A DNA stretch of 64,000 nucleotides from Bacillus smithii (GCF_001050115.1 NZ_CP012024.1:2398001-2462000); one strand, 5' to 3'; shown: positions 1 to 9,970, counted from the stretch's first letter. Numbers and translations are program-made. Notes: generated from the sequence alone by a model not told the origin.

Positions 1-1232
1 TTGGTAGATGCCGTTTCCTCCGCCGGATGCGACGATTCTTCTCCTAAACGATGTCCGAAAAGACGAATCCCATCCATCCGGGCAATCATTGCCTTGAAAA
101 ACGCCCTGAGTCCCTTGTCTGTCCAACTGCGGCGGTATTTCACCCGATACGCCAGCTGGCTCATCACGCTTTCAGCCCTCCCCATCGGATACATGCCCGT
201 TGTGTCCACTCCTTGCTCCTTCAGCCATTCCCGGTAATCACGGATGCATCCCGGCATCGATTCGATCCGGTGGATCAAGGCAGCCAGCTGTTGTTCTTTC
301 GCTTCGTCCCCCAGCGTGCCGAGGGCGCTGTTCAGTTCCACAAGCAGCTTCTCTTCATCCTGCTTCGCCAGCTTTTGCCGAATCGCCTGCCACCGTGGAT
401 GGCCCGAGAGGCATTGGCGCAACTCACGCGCCACGTGGAATCGATCCAATTGGAAGCAGACCCGTCCTTTGAAATACTCCCGGCACGCGGTAATCCATGG
501 AGCGCCGTCCCCGTTGATGACAAGAAGATCCCGACACGGATCATAGGCATATTCGTTCATCAAAAATTCCTCGAAGCCTTCCCACACCTCCCCCTTGCCT
601 TCATGGACGTAATGGCGCTGATTCACGAATTCGATCCGTGAGCCGTTGCGCTTCCATCCTTCGTGAACGGTCAGGATTTTGTCTTCCTTGGCCCGTTTTC
701 CCTTCCCTTGGAGAGAGACAAACAGTCCATCGGCCTCCACAAACAGCACCCGTCCATATCGCTGGTCAACCGGGCAGTGCAGCGGAACTTCAGCCTCGAG
801 CACCAACTGGCGGATCGTCTCATGGCTCATCACCGGATACCCGACCATCTGGGCAAGCGTATGAGCCGCTTTGCGATAGGAAGAGCACTCCACAGCCAAT
901 CCCATCGCCGTTTCTTCTAGACAAGGGCTGATTGACTGCGATCCATCAAACGCTAAAAAGGAATCAAGCAAAAACGTGTAACGGTTTTGTTCTCGGTCTA
1001 AATAGTAGTTTCGCTCAAAGGTAACTTCGCCAAACAAGGTTTGAATCGTGGTGCGTCGTTTGTCTTTCAAGTGGTACCGGCGCTTGTCCCGGGTTTCCGC
1101 CAATTGTCGGTCGATGTCCTCCAACAGAGCCGTAAACAGCTCGGTGAAGGCGTTTTGCAAGGCTCGAAACAAATCAAGTTCGATCTCTTTCCATGTCAAC
1201 GAATTTGTGGTAAGATGTTGTTGAATATTCAT
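1..1232 (-). CDS. ISLre2-family (UPF0236) transposase, C-terminus outside window
   Basis: This is the same protein as the complete 455-aa transposase at 30745-32112; about 410 codons are inside the window and no stop is met before base 1. It would catalyse movement of the element. The ATG at 1232 follows an SD (GGAGGAG). Inverted arms GGACTCTCTCC (1234-1244) and GGAGAGAGTCC (1282-1292) can fold the SD into a hairpin. The sequence is richer in GC than the neighbouring chromosomal genes, consistent with a mobile origin. Confidence 0.88.
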   Translation of the reverse strand, partial: MNIQQHLTTNSLTWKEIELDLFRALQNAFTELFTALLEDIDRQLAETRDKRRYHLKDKRRTTIQTLFGEVTFERNYYLDREQNRYTFLLDSFLAFDGSQSISPCLEETAMGLAVECSSYRKAAHTLAQMVGYPVMSHETIRQLVLEAEVPLHCPVDQRYGRVLFVEADGLFVSLQGKGKRAKEDKILTVHEGWKRNGSRIEFVNQRHYVHEGKGEVWEGFEEFLMNEYAYDPCRDLLVINGDGAPWITACREYFKGRVCFQLDRFHVARELRQCLSGHPRWQAIRQKLAKQDEEKLLVELNSALGTLGDEAKEQQLAALIHRIESMPGCIRDYREWLKEQGVDTTGMYPMGRAESVMSQLAYRVKYRRSWTDKGLRAFFKAMIARMDGIRLFGHRLGEESSHPAEETAST

Positions 1233-1426
1233 GGGACTCTCTCCTCCTGTTTGATGGTGTGAACAATGATCATCTTACCAGGGAGAGAGTCCTTTTTTCA
1301 TGTTTCCTGCTTGGGATCCTACCGCACTTTGCTTGGTGGCCCCGATGAGGGGGATTGCGAACCTACGTTCCCAACCCCCTCATCGGGGAATTCTAAGAAT
1401 TTCTCCCACAAACATTTTACTCACAC
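1..1426 (-). mobile_element. ISLre2-family insertion sequence, copy 1, cut by the window edge
   Basis: This segment matches, in reverse orientation and as far as I compared, the element at 30551-32259. The shared sequence stops exactly at 1426, where the terminal bases read GTGTGAGTAAAA inward from the end, the same left end as the complete copy. The other end lies beyond the window. If the 9-bp target duplication seen for copy 2 also applies here, positions 1427-1435 (AATCCTTTC) would be one half of it; the other half is not visible. Confidence 0.9.
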
Positions 1427-1723
1427 AATCCTTTCACCATTCATCTTTTACTTTAAATTTTGACGATTTAAGTAGGACCAATCCTTTGTTTTTTGTAAAC
1501 ATAGGAAACTGTTTTGTCATTCTTTCATTTAAAAAATTTACAGGGTATAAAAACAAAAAATTCAGACAATTCCAAGAGGGTTCGGGTGTAGTTAGTTTGT
1601 CAACTCCTTAAATTCTACTTTGTTCATCCTTCACTCAGTCCGATTTACCGTTGACAAACAGCAAGCAAAAGTTTTCTTTACCTGTAAAACTAAGGTCGTG
1701 ATAATAAGTATTAAAGCAAAAAT
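1427..1723. other. intergenic stretch, no gene seen
   Basis: AT-rich sequence between the ISLre2 end and the terminator of the small ORF at 1767-1874. Frames on both strands are short and without convincing ribosome binding sites. I see no tRNA or riboswitch. Confidence 0.5.
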
Positions 1724-1755
1724 TTAGGGATTCCTTTATTTTAGGAATCCCTAGA
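1724..1755 (-). terminator. intrinsic terminator after the 35-aa ORF
   Basis: Perfect inverted repeat AGGGATTCC/GGAATCCCT around a 9-nt loop, 12 bases beyond the stop of the ORF at 1767-1874. On the minus strand it is followed by AAATTTTTGC. This supports the small ORF as a separate transcription unit. Confidence 0.7.
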
Positions 1756-1766
1756 AAAAAACAATG

Positions 1767-1874
1767 CTAGTTATGTTTTAAATTCTTTTTGCCACTAAGT
1801 AATTGAGTAAACTTGACTACCCCAAACATTGCCATTGCAAAAAACAATACTGATATTACGCTTGAAACGATCAT
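1767..1874 (-). CDS. small single-pass membrane peptide, 35 aa, unrecognised
   Basis: The frame starts MIVSSVISVLFFAMAMFGVV and ends in the charged tail KKNLKHN. Residues 1-20 are a hydrophobic helix and residues 22-35 are basic. A strong SD (GGGAGGT) sits 5-6 bases before the ATG at 1874 and a perfect-stem terminator follows the stop. These three signals together are unlikely by chance for so short a frame. I do not recognise the family. In B. subtilis the spoIIB-folC region holds comC, but this peptide lacks a prepilin-peptidase-like leader, so it is not an obvious ComC. Confidence 0.55.
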   Translation of the reverse strand: MIVSSVISVLFFAMAMFGVVKFTQLLSGKKNLKHN

Positions 1875-2139
1875 TCCAGTACCTCCCTTATTTTATGGAA
1901 GTACAACGTTTTCCTTTAATTGTTGCTCTTAACCAGCCGTTTCAACCACCAAAATCCCTAATTGGAGTCCCGACGTAAAATACAATGTTGCTTGTTTAGA
2001 GTTATCTACTTTTAGTTTACTTGATTTTACTCACCGTTTAAGCGACAGAACAACAAAAACCAGATCCTTATCGAAGCGAATTCAATACTGCATCCAACTG
2101 ACTTTCCGTTTTGACGGACGCCCTGCAAAGAATCAAAAA

Positions 2140-3141
2140 CTACTTTGCAGAGGAATAGGCGCCGATAAATTTCAACAGTTGTTCTTGGGCATCAATGCCT
2201 TTTTGTCGATCCGCTTGCTTGCTCAAATGAACGATATCCTTTCCAGCCTCTAATAGTGATTTTTGCATGGTTTTTAAAGCAGTTGTTTTAGGAGTTTGTT
2301 TTTCTACTTTTTGCAAATTAGATTGAATGATGTCTCGATTGGCTAAATCGGCTCCTTTGTTCAGAACAATATTGGCACTCTCCGCCGAAAGCAGCTGAAA
2401 CAAAGAAACGTATTGCTCCACCAGGCCAGTGTCGCTTTTAGCAGCTTGGATCTTTCTTTCCGGTATCGTAAAAGTTTTCGCATAAACATCCACTTTTTTT
2501 TCTTTCCAAAGACTGCCTAACTTCTTTGCATCTTCAATCGATCCAGCCGTACCCAATAGAAGAACGTATTGTCCATCCTGCATGAACGTTTCGGCAGGGA
2601 CCCCTTTATCTTTCACTTTTTTCAGCACCTCTTGCGCTGCTTCTTCTTTGCTGAAAATACCTCCCTGAACAATCGACGCCGAAAGTTCTGGAAGTACAAG
2701 CGTTTCCTCCTTATTGCTTTTTGCCGGCACAGTTCCTTGCTGGGAAGAGCGGACCTGCTTAACCGGTGTTCCCGCATCCGCATTCGTGACAACTTTAACA
2801 ATCACAAAGCCGAGCATGATGCCGACAATCATAGCGCTGACTATGGATAACGCAAGCGATGCAGCCTGTTTTCCTCCCACTGATCTTTTTCCGCTTTTTT
2901 TCTTTCCTTTAGAGGTTGAAACATATTCTATTTTATGAAAGCCTTGATCCTCTCCCATTTTTTGAACTTCTTCTTCTGGAAGGACCCACGCAAAAGATTC
3001 ATTTTCTTCGCCACTGTTTTTTTCAATCGCCGCAGCAGTCTCCTTTTGACTGGTATTCCAACGATGAGTGATTGAGTTCTTCTTTTCCGATTCTTTCCCA
3101 TCTAGTACAATTTTGATCGTGCGATTTTTTTGCTCGTCCAA
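2140..3141 (-). CDS. spoIIB: stage II sporulation protein B, SPOR-domain membrane protein
   Basis: SpoIIB helps peptidoglycan dissolution and engulfment at the sporulation septum. The 333-aa protein has a charged cytoplasmic part (about 1-90), one transmembrane helix (about 93-118) and an extracytoplasmic SPOR-like region (about 150-225) that would bind denuded glycan, then a helical C-terminal region. The start is TTG at 3141 behind GGGGAGGG. Position next to folC agrees with B. subtilis spoIIB-comC-folC; no comC lies between here. The N-terminal part is low in conservation for this family, so identification rests on architecture and synteny. Confidence 0.8.
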   Translation of the reverse strand: MDEQKNRTIKIVLDGKESEKKNSITHRWNTSQKETAAAIEKNSGEENESFAWVLPEEEVQKMGEDQGFHKIEYVSTSKGKKKSGKRSVGGKQAASLALSIVSAMIVGIMLGFVIVKVVTNADAGTPVKQVRSSQQGTVPAKSNKEETLVLPELSASIVQGGIFSKEEAAQEVLKKVKDKGVPAETFMQDGQYVLLLGTAGSIEDAKKLGSLWKEKKVDVYAKTFTIPERKIQAAKSDTGLVEQYVSLFQLLSAESANIVLNKGADLANRDIIQSNLQKVEKQTPKTTALKTMQKSLLEAGKDIVHLSKQADRQKGIDAQEQLLKFIGAYSSAK

Positions 3142-3209
3142 TTTGCCTGCCCTCCCCGTGCATTCTTATTGCCTTATCCTAGCACACTCAATCAAAAAAA
3201 GAACAAGAG

Positions 3210-3240
3210 TTTTGTCGTCTTTTAAAGGCAGTTTGTCGTC
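3210..3240. promoter_or_regulatory. pair of degenerate Spo0A-box-like sites upstream of spoIIB
   Basis: TTTTGTCGTC at 3210-3219 and GTTTGTCGTC at 3231-3240 are direct copies 21 bp apart, about 70-100 bp before the spoIIB start. Both contain the TTTGTCG core of the 0A box but not its AAA tail. Helical-turn spacing upstream of a sporulation gene makes the idea reasonable, but it is weak. Confidence 0.25.
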
Positions 3241-3249
3241 AAATTTTTT

Positions 3250-3726
3250 CACTGCTTTTCTATTTTCGCAAGGCATGCATGAGAAAACGGTCGTAAATTT
3301 TCTAAAATATTCGCTTGCCCACTCGAAATGTCCCTTATTTTCCGCCAAAAATGTTAAGATCACGAATCATTCTCTCAAGATCATTACAAAACTTTATTTC
3401 AATAGCAAGCAAAAATTTTTTCTTATGTATAGTTGATGAAGTCTCTAAGTTATGGCATCGCCATTGACTTATAAACGTTATTTTGAAGGGTAGTTGTTGC
3501 ATCACGGGAAGGCCGCATATGTAGATTCCCTTGCTATCATCAAAATGGATTTATTGACTCGTTATGACGACAAATCTTTAATCAAGAAAATACGTGTCGA
3601 ATGGTAGAATAATCGTTGGATAAAAAAGCTATCAAAAAATAGTTTCTCCTTCGCCCGGACAGTCGATTTTTATATGAGAATAACAATTTTGATTCAACAA
3701 CAAGAAAACTATTTCGAGCAAAAAAA
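3250..3726. other. intergenic stretch between spoIIB and the folC terminator
   Basis: AT-rich DNA with only short frames, for example a 20-codon frame beginning MDLLTRYDDKSL near 3545 that has no clear SD. No RNA or protein gene is supported. Confidence 0.45.
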
Positions 3727-3747
3727 GAAGACCCGCTACGAGTCTTC
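3727..3747 (-). terminator. terminator of the folC transcript
   Basis: On the minus strand GAAGAC-loop-GTCTTC is followed directly by a run of seven T. It lies about 250 bases after the folC stop, so the folC message should include both tandem repeat units at 3768-4000. Confidence 0.7.
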
Positions 3748-3767
3748 CTGATCGTTTTTCCTGCAAA

Positions 3768-3862
3768 GGGCAGTAAGACCTCTTCTCAATAAAGCTAACT
3801 GTCCCTGATGCCGATTGGTTCCACTAACCATTCATGTTCCATGAATGGAAGTGTCACTTTAT
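3768..3862 (-). repeat. structured tandem element, unit 1 (distal)
   Basis: A 52-bp block (3811-3862) is repeated without visible change at 3949-4000. It contains the palindrome CCATTCATG-TTC-CATGAATGG. Next to it (3768-3804) is a hairpin with stem GGGACAGT/ACTGCCC whose loop differs completely from that of unit 2. The pattern of constant palindrome, short GGCATCAG linker and hairpin with variable loop suggests selection for structure. It lies in the folC 3' UTR. Confidence 0.7.
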
Positions 3863-3872
3863 CCCGCATGAA

Positions 3873-4000
3873 GGGGCAGTAAGTTCCTTCCTCTCCAGAA
3901 CATATAGGACTAATAGAGCTCCAATTGGAGGACAACTGCCCCTAATGCCCGATTGGTTCCACTAACCATTCATGTTCCATGAATGGAAGTGTCACTTTAT
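3873..4000 (-). repeat. structured tandem element, unit 2, overlapping the folC stop codon
   Basis: The unit comprises the 52-bp palindromic block (3949-4000), linker GGCATTAG and a perfect stem GGGGCAGT/ACTGCCCC (3873-3947) enclosing about 60 nt. The first bases of the block on the minus strand supply the TAA stop of folC (3997-3999). Compared with unit 1 the hairpin is longer and the loop unrelated, while the stem is nearly the same. Confidence 0.7.
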
Positions 4001-5289
4001 TTGTTTTTTTGGAATGCTTTTTTCACTTCTGAAAGAAAATACAGCGAGCCTGTAATCATGAGCATTTCGTTTCCTTGAAGAGAGGCTGTTTTTTCCTTCA
4101 AGAAAGACGGCCACCCTTCTCCAATATACGTTCCGTTGCAGCCTGAAAATTCTTCTGGTCCGGCTGCTTTCGGAAAATCAAATGTGGCAAAAACAAGTTC
4201 ATCCGCGATTTCTTCAAGCGATCGCACCATGTCGTCTATTTTTTTCGTTTTCAGCGCCGCAAAAAGAATCGTGAGTTTATATTCCGAATAACGCTGCCTT
4301 ATCGTTTCGGTAAGCGCCTTGATCCCGTCAGGATTATGAGCGCCGTCCATCATGACTAAAGGCTTCTCGGACAAAACTTCCATTCTTCCTGGCCAAAACG
4401 CATTTTTTAATCCGTCGCGAATATGCTCCTCTTCAATTAAGAAAGAAAAGAACGTTTTCAAGTAGGAAGCCGCCATTAATGCAAGAGCAGCATTTTCGAC
4501 TTGATGGACTCCTTTTAATCCGACAATTAAATCTTCCCAGCTTCCTAAAACGGATGAGAGGTTGATCTTTTCACCCTCCGGAACAGAAGCAACATGTTCG
4601 ACCGAGAACTCTTTCCCCAATCGATAAAGGCTGGAACGGCCTTTTTTGCTTTTATTTTGAATGACAGCAAGAGCATCCTCTTGATGGACCGCCGTGATCA
4701 CAGGGATTCCGTTTTTAATGATTCCTGCCTTTTCAAATGCAATTTTTTCAACAGTATCCCCCAAATACTCCATATGGTCCATTCCAATATTCGTAATCAC
4801 CGTCAATATCGGAATAATCACGTTGGTGGAATCAAATCGTCCTCCCATACCCACCTCAAAAATGACTAGAGGAACCGGGCGGATTTTGGCAAAATAATAA
4901 ATAGCCATCGCCGTAATGACTTCAAATTCTGATGGACCACCCCATTCTGTATTTTCCAGTTCTTCCGCCAATGGTTTAATCACATTGGTCAGCTGGACAA
5001 TCTCTTCATTGCTAATGGGTTTGCCGTTCACGCTGATTCGTTCGTTAAATTGTTCGATATACGGGGAAGTAAAAGTTCCGACATGATAGCCCGCTTCTTG
5101 CAAAATGGAGCGGATCATTTCAACCGTTGACCCTTTGCCATTTGTCCCTCCGACATGTACGGCTTTCAAGCGGCGCTCCGGATGATCAAGCTTCTCCATC
5201 ATCCATTCCATTCTCTTTAAACCCGGTTTTATTCCAAGCTTCAATCGTCCATGAATCCATTCTAACGCTTCTTCGTATGTATGAATCAT
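3997..5289 (-). CDS. folC: folylpolyglutamate synthase / dihydrofolate synthase
   Basis: FolC adds glutamate residues to folates (and to dihydropteroate) using ATP in the cytoplasm. The 430-aa protein has the family P-loop GGTNGKGST at residues 47-55, a Mur-ligase type central domain and a C-terminal domain with the MMDGAHNPDG signature near residue 312. The ATG at 5289 follows GGGGGGATT. It lies 166 bp downstream of valS, as in B. subtilis, but a strong hairpin at 5356-5420 separates them. The last codon and stop fall in a repeated palindromic element, so the C-terminus (KAFQKNK) may have been reshaped by that element. Confidence 0.95.
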   Translation of the reverse strand: MIHTYEEALEWIHGRLKLGIKPGLKRMEWMMEKLDHPERRLKAVHVGGTNGKGSTVEMIRSILQEAGYHVGTFTSPYIEQFNERISVNGKPISNEEIVQLTNVIKPLAEELENTEWGGPSEFEVITAMAIYYFAKIRPVPLVIFEVGMGGRFDSTNVIIPILTVITNIGMDHMEYLGDTVEKIAFEKAGIIKNGIPVITAVHQEDALAVIQNKSKKGRSSLYRLGKEFSVEHVASVPEGEKINLSSVLGSWEDLIVGLKGVHQVENAALALMAASYLKTFFSFLIEEEHIRDGLKNAFWPGRMEVLSEKPLVMMDGAHNPDGIKALTETIRQRYSEYKLTILFAALKTKKIDDMVRSLEEIADELVFATFDFPKAAGPEEFSGCNGTYIGEGWPSFLKEKTASLQGNEMLMITGSLYFLSEVKKAFQKNK

Positions 5290-5355
5290 TTTTCAATCCC
5301 CCCTTTATTACAATACTACTTGAGAAAAACGATTTCAAAAAAGAATACAAAAAAA

Positions 5356-5420
5356 GACTGGAAGGAAGGGGGAATAATGGCTTTGCAGAAGCAAATCCAT
5401 TCCTCCTCATTTTCCAGTCC
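5356..5420 (-). terminator. valS terminator (bidirectional hairpin)
   Basis: Long inverted repeat with GGACTGGAAAATGAGGAGG on the minus strand pairing with CCCCCTTCCTTCCAGTC, followed by a T-rich tract. It begins about 35 bases after the valS stop. Confidence 0.7.
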
Positions 5421-5454
5421 TTTTTCTTTTACGGAAAGCACATTCTGCTGGCTA

Positions 5455-8100
5455 TTATAAATTTTGTAATTCGTTAATTCTTTCTTCGACAGCTTTTCGT
5501 TTTTCGAGATAGTCTTTTTCTTTTTGACGCTCTTCCTCAACCACTTTTTGAGGCGCCTTTTTCACGAAGTTTTCATTGCTGAGTTTTTTCTGTACTCTTT
5601 CCACTTCTTTATTCCATTTTTCCCATTCTTTTTTCAATCGGGCAATCTCTTCTTCCAAGTTGATTAAGCCTTCAAGCGGCAAGAAAATTTCCGCTCCCGT
5701 TACAACCGCCGTCATCGCTTTTTCCGGAGCCTCTATGTCCGTTGCAATCGTCAACGTTTCTGGATTGCAAAAACGTTCAAGATACACACGGTTTTTTTCC
5801 AGAACGGACAAAATATGTTCATCTTTTGCTTGTACCACCATTTTAATCGACTTGCTAAGAGGCGTATTCACTTCCGCCCGAATATTGCGGACAGAACGAA
5901 TGATTTCCACCAGAAGCTTCATTTCATCAGCGGCTTCCGGATCAGAAAGTTCCGGACGAACGACCGGCCAGCTCGCAACGGTAATCGACTCTCCCTTATG
6001 AGGAAGATTTTGCCATATTTCCTCGGTAATAAACGGCATGAACGGATGCAGCAACCGCATCGTTTGATCCAATACGTACGCTAAAACGGAACGAGTCGTT
6101 TTCTTGGACACTTCATCATCGCCATAAAGAGGCAATTTGGCCATTTCGATATACCAATCGCAGAAGTCATCCCAAATAAAATTATATAATACCCGGCCGA
6201 CTTCCCCGAATTCATAGCGTTCAGCAAGATTTGTCACAAGCTCGATGGTTTCATTCAAGCGGGTTAAAATCCATTTGTCCGCCACTGATTTCTCTCCGGT
6301 TAAATCAATTTCTTCATACGTGAGCCCGTTCATATTCATCATGGCAAACCGGGAAGCGTTCCAAATTTTATTGGCAAAATTCCAGACAGACTCAATTTTT
6401 TCAATACTGAAACGCAAATCTTGTCCCGGAGAACTTCCCGTTGCAAGGAAATAGCGGAGTGAATCAGCCCCGTATTGATCGATGACATCCATCGGGTCTA
6501 CCCCGTTTCCAAGCGATTTGCTCATTTTTCGGCCTTCCGCATCACGGACAAGTCCATGAATAAGAACGTCCTTAAACGGCCGTTTCCTAGTAAATTCCAA
6601 TCCTTGAAAAATCATTCTTGAGACCCAGAAGAAAATGATATCATACCCAGTGACAAGAGCATCAGTCGGATAATAGCGTTTGTAATCCGATGCTTCTGTA
6701 TCCGGCCAACCCATAGTGGAAAATGGCCAAAGCGCCGAGCTGAACCATGTATCAAGAACGTCCGGATCCTGCTCCCAATTCTCAATATCTTTAGGCGGTT
6801 CCATATCAACGTAAATTTCACCGGTTTCTTTATGATACCAAGCCGGAATTCGATGGCCCCACCATAGCTGACGGGAAATGCACCAATCGCGGATGTTTTC
6901 CATCCAATGCAAGTACGTTTTTTCAAATCGTTCGGGTACAAAGTGAACTTTGTCTTTCCCTTTTTGCCATTCAATAGCCGCTTTAGCCAACGGTTCCATT
7001 TTCACGAACCATTGTGTTGATAAAAATGGTTCAACAACTGCGCCGCTTCGTTCAGAATGCCCAACTGAATGCATGTGTTCTTCAATTTTGAAAAGAACAC
7101 CTTGTTCCTTTAGATCTTTAACAATCTGCTTACGGCATTCAAAACGGTCCATTCCTTGATATTGAAGGGCATTCTCATTCATGGTGCCGTCTTCGTTCAT
7201 GACTAATATCCGTTCCAAATTATGGCGGTTGCCCACTTCAAAGTCATTCGGATCGTGCGCCGGCGTAATTTTTACGGCTCCGGAGCCAAATTCCATATCG
7301 ACATATTCATCGCCGATAATCGGGATTTCCCGGCCAACGATCGGCAAAATCACCGTTTTGCCAATAAGATGCTTATACCGTTCATCATCCGGATGAACAG
7401 CTACCGCCGTATCACCCAGCATCGTTTCCGGACGGGTAGTCGCCACTTCAATATAGCCAGAACCGTCTTTGAGCGGATATTTCATATGGTAGAAAGCGCC
7501 TTTTACTTCTTTATAGACGACTTCAATATCGGACAAAGCTGTTTTCGTCACCGGGTCCCAGTTGATGATGTACTCTCCGCGATAAATGAGCCCTTTGCGG
7601 TAAAGAGAAACGAACACTTTTCTAACCGCTTTTGAAAGTCCTTCATCGAGAGTAAAACGTTCACGGCTATAGTCCAGGCCAAGGCCGAGTTTAGCCCATT
7701 GTTTACGAATAAAATCGGCATACTCTTTTTTCCATTTCCAAACTTCCTCTAAAAACTTTTCCCGGCCTAGATCGTAGCGGGACTTTCCTTCTTCCCGAAG
7801 TTTTTGCTCCACTTTTGCCTGCGTAGCAATTCCTGCATGGTCCATGCCCGGAAGCCAAAGGACATCGTAACCTTGCATGCGTTTCATACGCGTTAAAATG
7901 TCTTGCAAAGTAGTATCCCAAGCATGCCCCAAATGAAGCTTTCCGGTCACATTGGGCGGCGGGATCACAATCGTATAAGGTTGTTTTTCTGGATCATCTT
8001 TTGCTTCAAAAAATTTACCGTTTACCCACCATTCGTATCTTCCCGCTTCTACAGCGCGCGGGTCATACTTTGGCGGCATCTTCACATCGTGATTCTCCAC
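5455..8100 (-). CDS. valS: valyl-tRNA synthetase
   Basis: Class I synthetase that charges tRNA-Val. Of 881 aa, the HIGH motif appears as HLGH at residues 56-59, the editing CP1 domain occupies roughly 190-350, the KMSKS motif appears in RKMSKSLGN near residue 525, and an anticodon-binding domain is followed by a C-terminal coiled coil (about 815-881, many Glu/Lys) that clamps the tRNA. Length matches the Bacillus enzyme. The ATG at 8100 follows GGAGGAAACGC. Expression is controlled by the T-box leader directly upstream. Confidence 0.98.
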   Translation of the reverse strand: MENHDVKMPPKYDPRAVEAGRYEWWVNGKFFEAKDDPEKQPYTIVIPPPNVTGKLHLGHAWDTTLQDILTRMKRMQGYDVLWLPGMDHAGIATQAKVEQKLREEGKSRYDLGREKFLEEVWKWKKEYADFIRKQWAKLGLGLDYSRERFTLDEGLSKAVRKVFVSLYRKGLIYRGEYIINWDPVTKTALSDIEVVYKEVKGAFYHMKYPLKDGSGYIEVATTRPETMLGDTAVAVHPDDERYKHLIGKTVILPIVGREIPIIGDEYVDMEFGSGAVKITPAHDPNDFEVGNRHNLERILVMNEDGTMNENALQYQGMDRFECRKQIVKDLKEQGVLFKIEEHMHSVGHSERSGAVVEPFLSTQWFVKMEPLAKAAIEWQKGKDKVHFVPERFEKTYLHWMENIRDWCISRQLWWGHRIPAWYHKETGEIYVDMEPPKDIENWEQDPDVLDTWFSSALWPFSTMGWPDTEASDYKRYYPTDALVTGYDIIFFWVSRMIFQGLEFTRKRPFKDVLIHGLVRDAEGRKMSKSLGNGVDPMDVIDQYGADSLRYFLATGSSPGQDLRFSIEKIESVWNFANKIWNASRFAMMNMNGLTYEEIDLTGEKSVADKWILTRLNETIELVTNLAERYEFGEVGRVLYNFIWDDFCDWYIEMAKLPLYGDDEVSKKTTRSVLAYVLDQTMRLLHPFMPFITEEIWQNLPHKGESITVASWPVVRPELSDPEAADEMKLLVEIIRSVRNIRAEVNTPLSKSIKMVVQAKDEHILSVLEKNRVYLERFCNPETLTIATDIEAPEKAMTAVVTGAEIFLPLEGLINLEEEIARLKKEWEKWNKEVERVQKKLSNENFVKKAPQKVVEEERQKEKDYLEKRKAVEERINELQNL

Positions 8101-8125
8101 AGCGTTTCCTCCTTTTCAATTCAAA

Positions 8126-8362
8126 ATAAAAAACTCCCATCGCCAAAAGGACGAAAGGAGTTGTCTTCGTGGTACCACCTTTTTTCCGGATCGAAATCCG
8201 GCACTCTTTCGGATAACGGGTTTTCCCGGCTTCGGCTACTAAATCGTTTCACAGAAGCAGCTCGAGGGCGACCTTCCGATGAATCCGCTCAGGAATCTTT
8301 CAGCCATGGATTCCCTCTCTAAAAGAGCGGTGATCACCGTACTCCTCCCTTTCCAAGCCATT
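8126..8362 (-). promoter_or_regulatory. T-box leader of valS
   Basis: The minus strand carries the T-box core GGTGGTACCACG (about 8169-8180), able to form the antiterminator, followed by a competing terminator (8132-8162, AACTCC/GGGAGTT plus T run). Stem I (about 8265-8355) contains the AGTA/GAA loop-E pair expected in the specifier loop; the GTC triplet at 8270-8272, just after GAAG, is the likely valine specifier. Uncharged tRNA-Val would stabilise antitermination and raise valS expression. Confidence 0.92.
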
Positions 8363-8678
8363 AATCGATACTATATTATCATTCAGCTTTTATCTTTTTT
8401 CGTTGTCGCAATAACAGCGTTCCTTCTGTTTCAACCATTATATTAGCGAATTTGCCACCAGTTCGTCAATGATTATCGCCATTTTTCCTGTTTTTTAGAC
8501 AATGCTGTTGTCTTTTTCGATATAAAAATTAAAACGGAAGTTGAGAAGTTTAAACTATTTTTCGAATATTTCGTTTCGATAAAAATTTGCAAAAAATATT
8601 ATTATATAGTAATGACGAAGATTTAAACCTGTTATATAATAGATTTTGAAAGCGATCACGAAAAGGGGGAACACCAAA
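8363..8678. other. divergent promoter region of valS and the symporter gene
   Basis: AT-rich spacer of about 315 bp between the T-box leader and the plus-strand symporter. It must hold both promoters; no operator or RNA element could be recognised with confidence. Confidence 0.5.
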
Positions 8679-9968
8679 GTGAGGATCAACTTCAATAATT
8701 TAACCGTAAGGGTTATTATTGGAATTTTATTAGGAATCATTGTCGGCATCCTATTTCCAGAATTTGCATCAAAGCTAAAAATTTTAGCTGATTGGTTCAT
8801 TAAATTAATTAAAATGTTGATAGCGCCTATTATCTTCTTAACCGTTGTCACAGGAATCGGCGGCATGGGAGATATGAAAAAAGTCGGACGGATCGGCGGA
8901 AAGGCCCTTATTTATTTTGAAGTCGTCAGCACTATAGCATTAGCGATCGGCATGATCGTCGTCAATATCGTCCAACCAGGCAAAGGCTTTGATTTATCCG
9001 GTGCTAAACACGAAGATATTTCCCAGTATGTATCACAAGCAAAAGAAACAGGGCACGGTTTTATTGATTTTATTTCCAGCATCATTCCGGACAGCGTTGT
9101 AGGAGCGTTGGCTAAAGGCGATTTACTTCCTATTTTATTTTTTGCTGTCTTATTTGGACTCGCAGCAGCGTCCTTGGGAAAAAAAGTATCACCTGTCATC
9201 AAATTGTTTGAACAATTAACAGATATTTTCTTTAAAATTGTCAATATGATTATGAAATTTTCTCCGATTGCTGCATTTGGAGCCATGGCCTACACCATCG
9301 GACAATTCGGAGTTGGATCCCTTGTCAACCTCGGAAAACTGATGGGTTCCATCTACTTAACTATGTTCCTATTTGTTTTTATTATTCTCGGATTGATTGC
9401 CAAATTGTTTAAATTTAATATTTTAAAATTTATCGCTTATATTAAAGAAGAACTACTGCTCGTTTTAGGTACGTCTTCTTCTGAATCCGCTTTACCGACT
9501 TTAATGAAAAAATTAGAAAATTTCGGTTGTTCTAAATCCGTTGTGGGTCTTGTCGTTCCAACCGGCTACTCCTTTAATTTGGATGGAACAGCCATCTATC
9601 TATCGATGGCAGCGATGTTTATTGCCCAGGCTTACGGGGTTCATTTAACCATCGGACATCAAATTATGCTGCTTGCTCTTTTGATGTTGACCTCAAAAGG
9701 AGCAGCTGGGGTGACTGGCTCTGGTTTTATTACGCTCGCAGCGACGCTTTCAGCTTTTCCGATGATACCCGTTGAAGGAATCGCATTGTTAATCGGCGTC
9801 GATCGATTTATGTCAGAAGCGCGCGCCATTACGAATATCATTGGAAATGCAGTTGCAACGGTTGTCATATCCAAAACAGAAAAAGAATTTGATCGCTTCT
9901 CCACTCATCCTGTAGTAAGTACGGAAAAACATTGGGGGACGAATTCAGAACAGTCTATAACCAAATAA
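8679..9968 (+). CDS. dicarboxylate/amino acid:cation symporter (DAACS family, GltP/DctA type)
   Basis: Membrane carrier taking up glutamate, aspartate or C4-dicarboxylates with H+ or Na+. The 429-aa protein has about eight membrane helices, the serine-rich re-entrant loop [14 protein letters not shown] (near residue 265) and the second re-entrant/helix 8 signatures including [13 protein letters not shown] and the [10 protein letters not shown] motif near the C-terminus. The start is the GTG at 8679, eight bases after AAAAGGGGGA; an upstream ATG frame has no SD. It stands alone on the plus strand between valS and ysxE, a position not occupied by a transporter in B. subtilis, so it is an insertion into a conserved block. 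Glutamate or C4-dicarboxylate cannot be separated by eye. Confidence 0.9.
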   Translation: MRINFNNLTVRVIIGILLGIIVGILFPEFASKLKILADWFIKLIKMLIAPIIFLTVVTGIGGMGDMKKVGRIGGKALIYFEVVSTIALAIGMIVVNIVQPGKGFDLSGAKHEDISQYVSQAKETGHGFIDFISSIIPDSVVGALAKGDLLPILFFAVLFGLAAASLGKKVSPVIKLFEQLTDIFFKIVNMIMKFSPIAAFGAMAYTIGQFGVGSLVNLGKLMGSIYLTMFLFVFIILGLIAKLFKFNILKFIAYIKEELLLVLGTSSSESALPTLMKKLENFGCSKSVVGLVVPTGYSFNLDGTAIYLSMAAMFIAQAYGVHLTIGHQIMLLALLMLTSKGAAGVTGSGFITLAATLSAFPMIPVEGIALLIGVDRFMSEARAITNIIGNAVATVVISKTEKEFDRFSTHPVVSTEKHWGTNSEQSITK

Positions 9969-9970
9969 AA

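Noticed and set aside
51-1262. Several plus-strand frames of 60-196 codons inside ISLre2 copy 1 (and their mirror frames in copy 2)
   Set aside because: They are antisense shadows of the transposase gene, with no ribosome sites.
1767-1874. The small ORF as comC
   Set aside because: It is too short and lacks the prepilin peptidase site expected of ComC.
3812-4000. CRISPR-like array near folC
   Set aside because: There are only two copies, the unit is a palindromic RNA-like structure, and no cas genes are present anywhere in the window.
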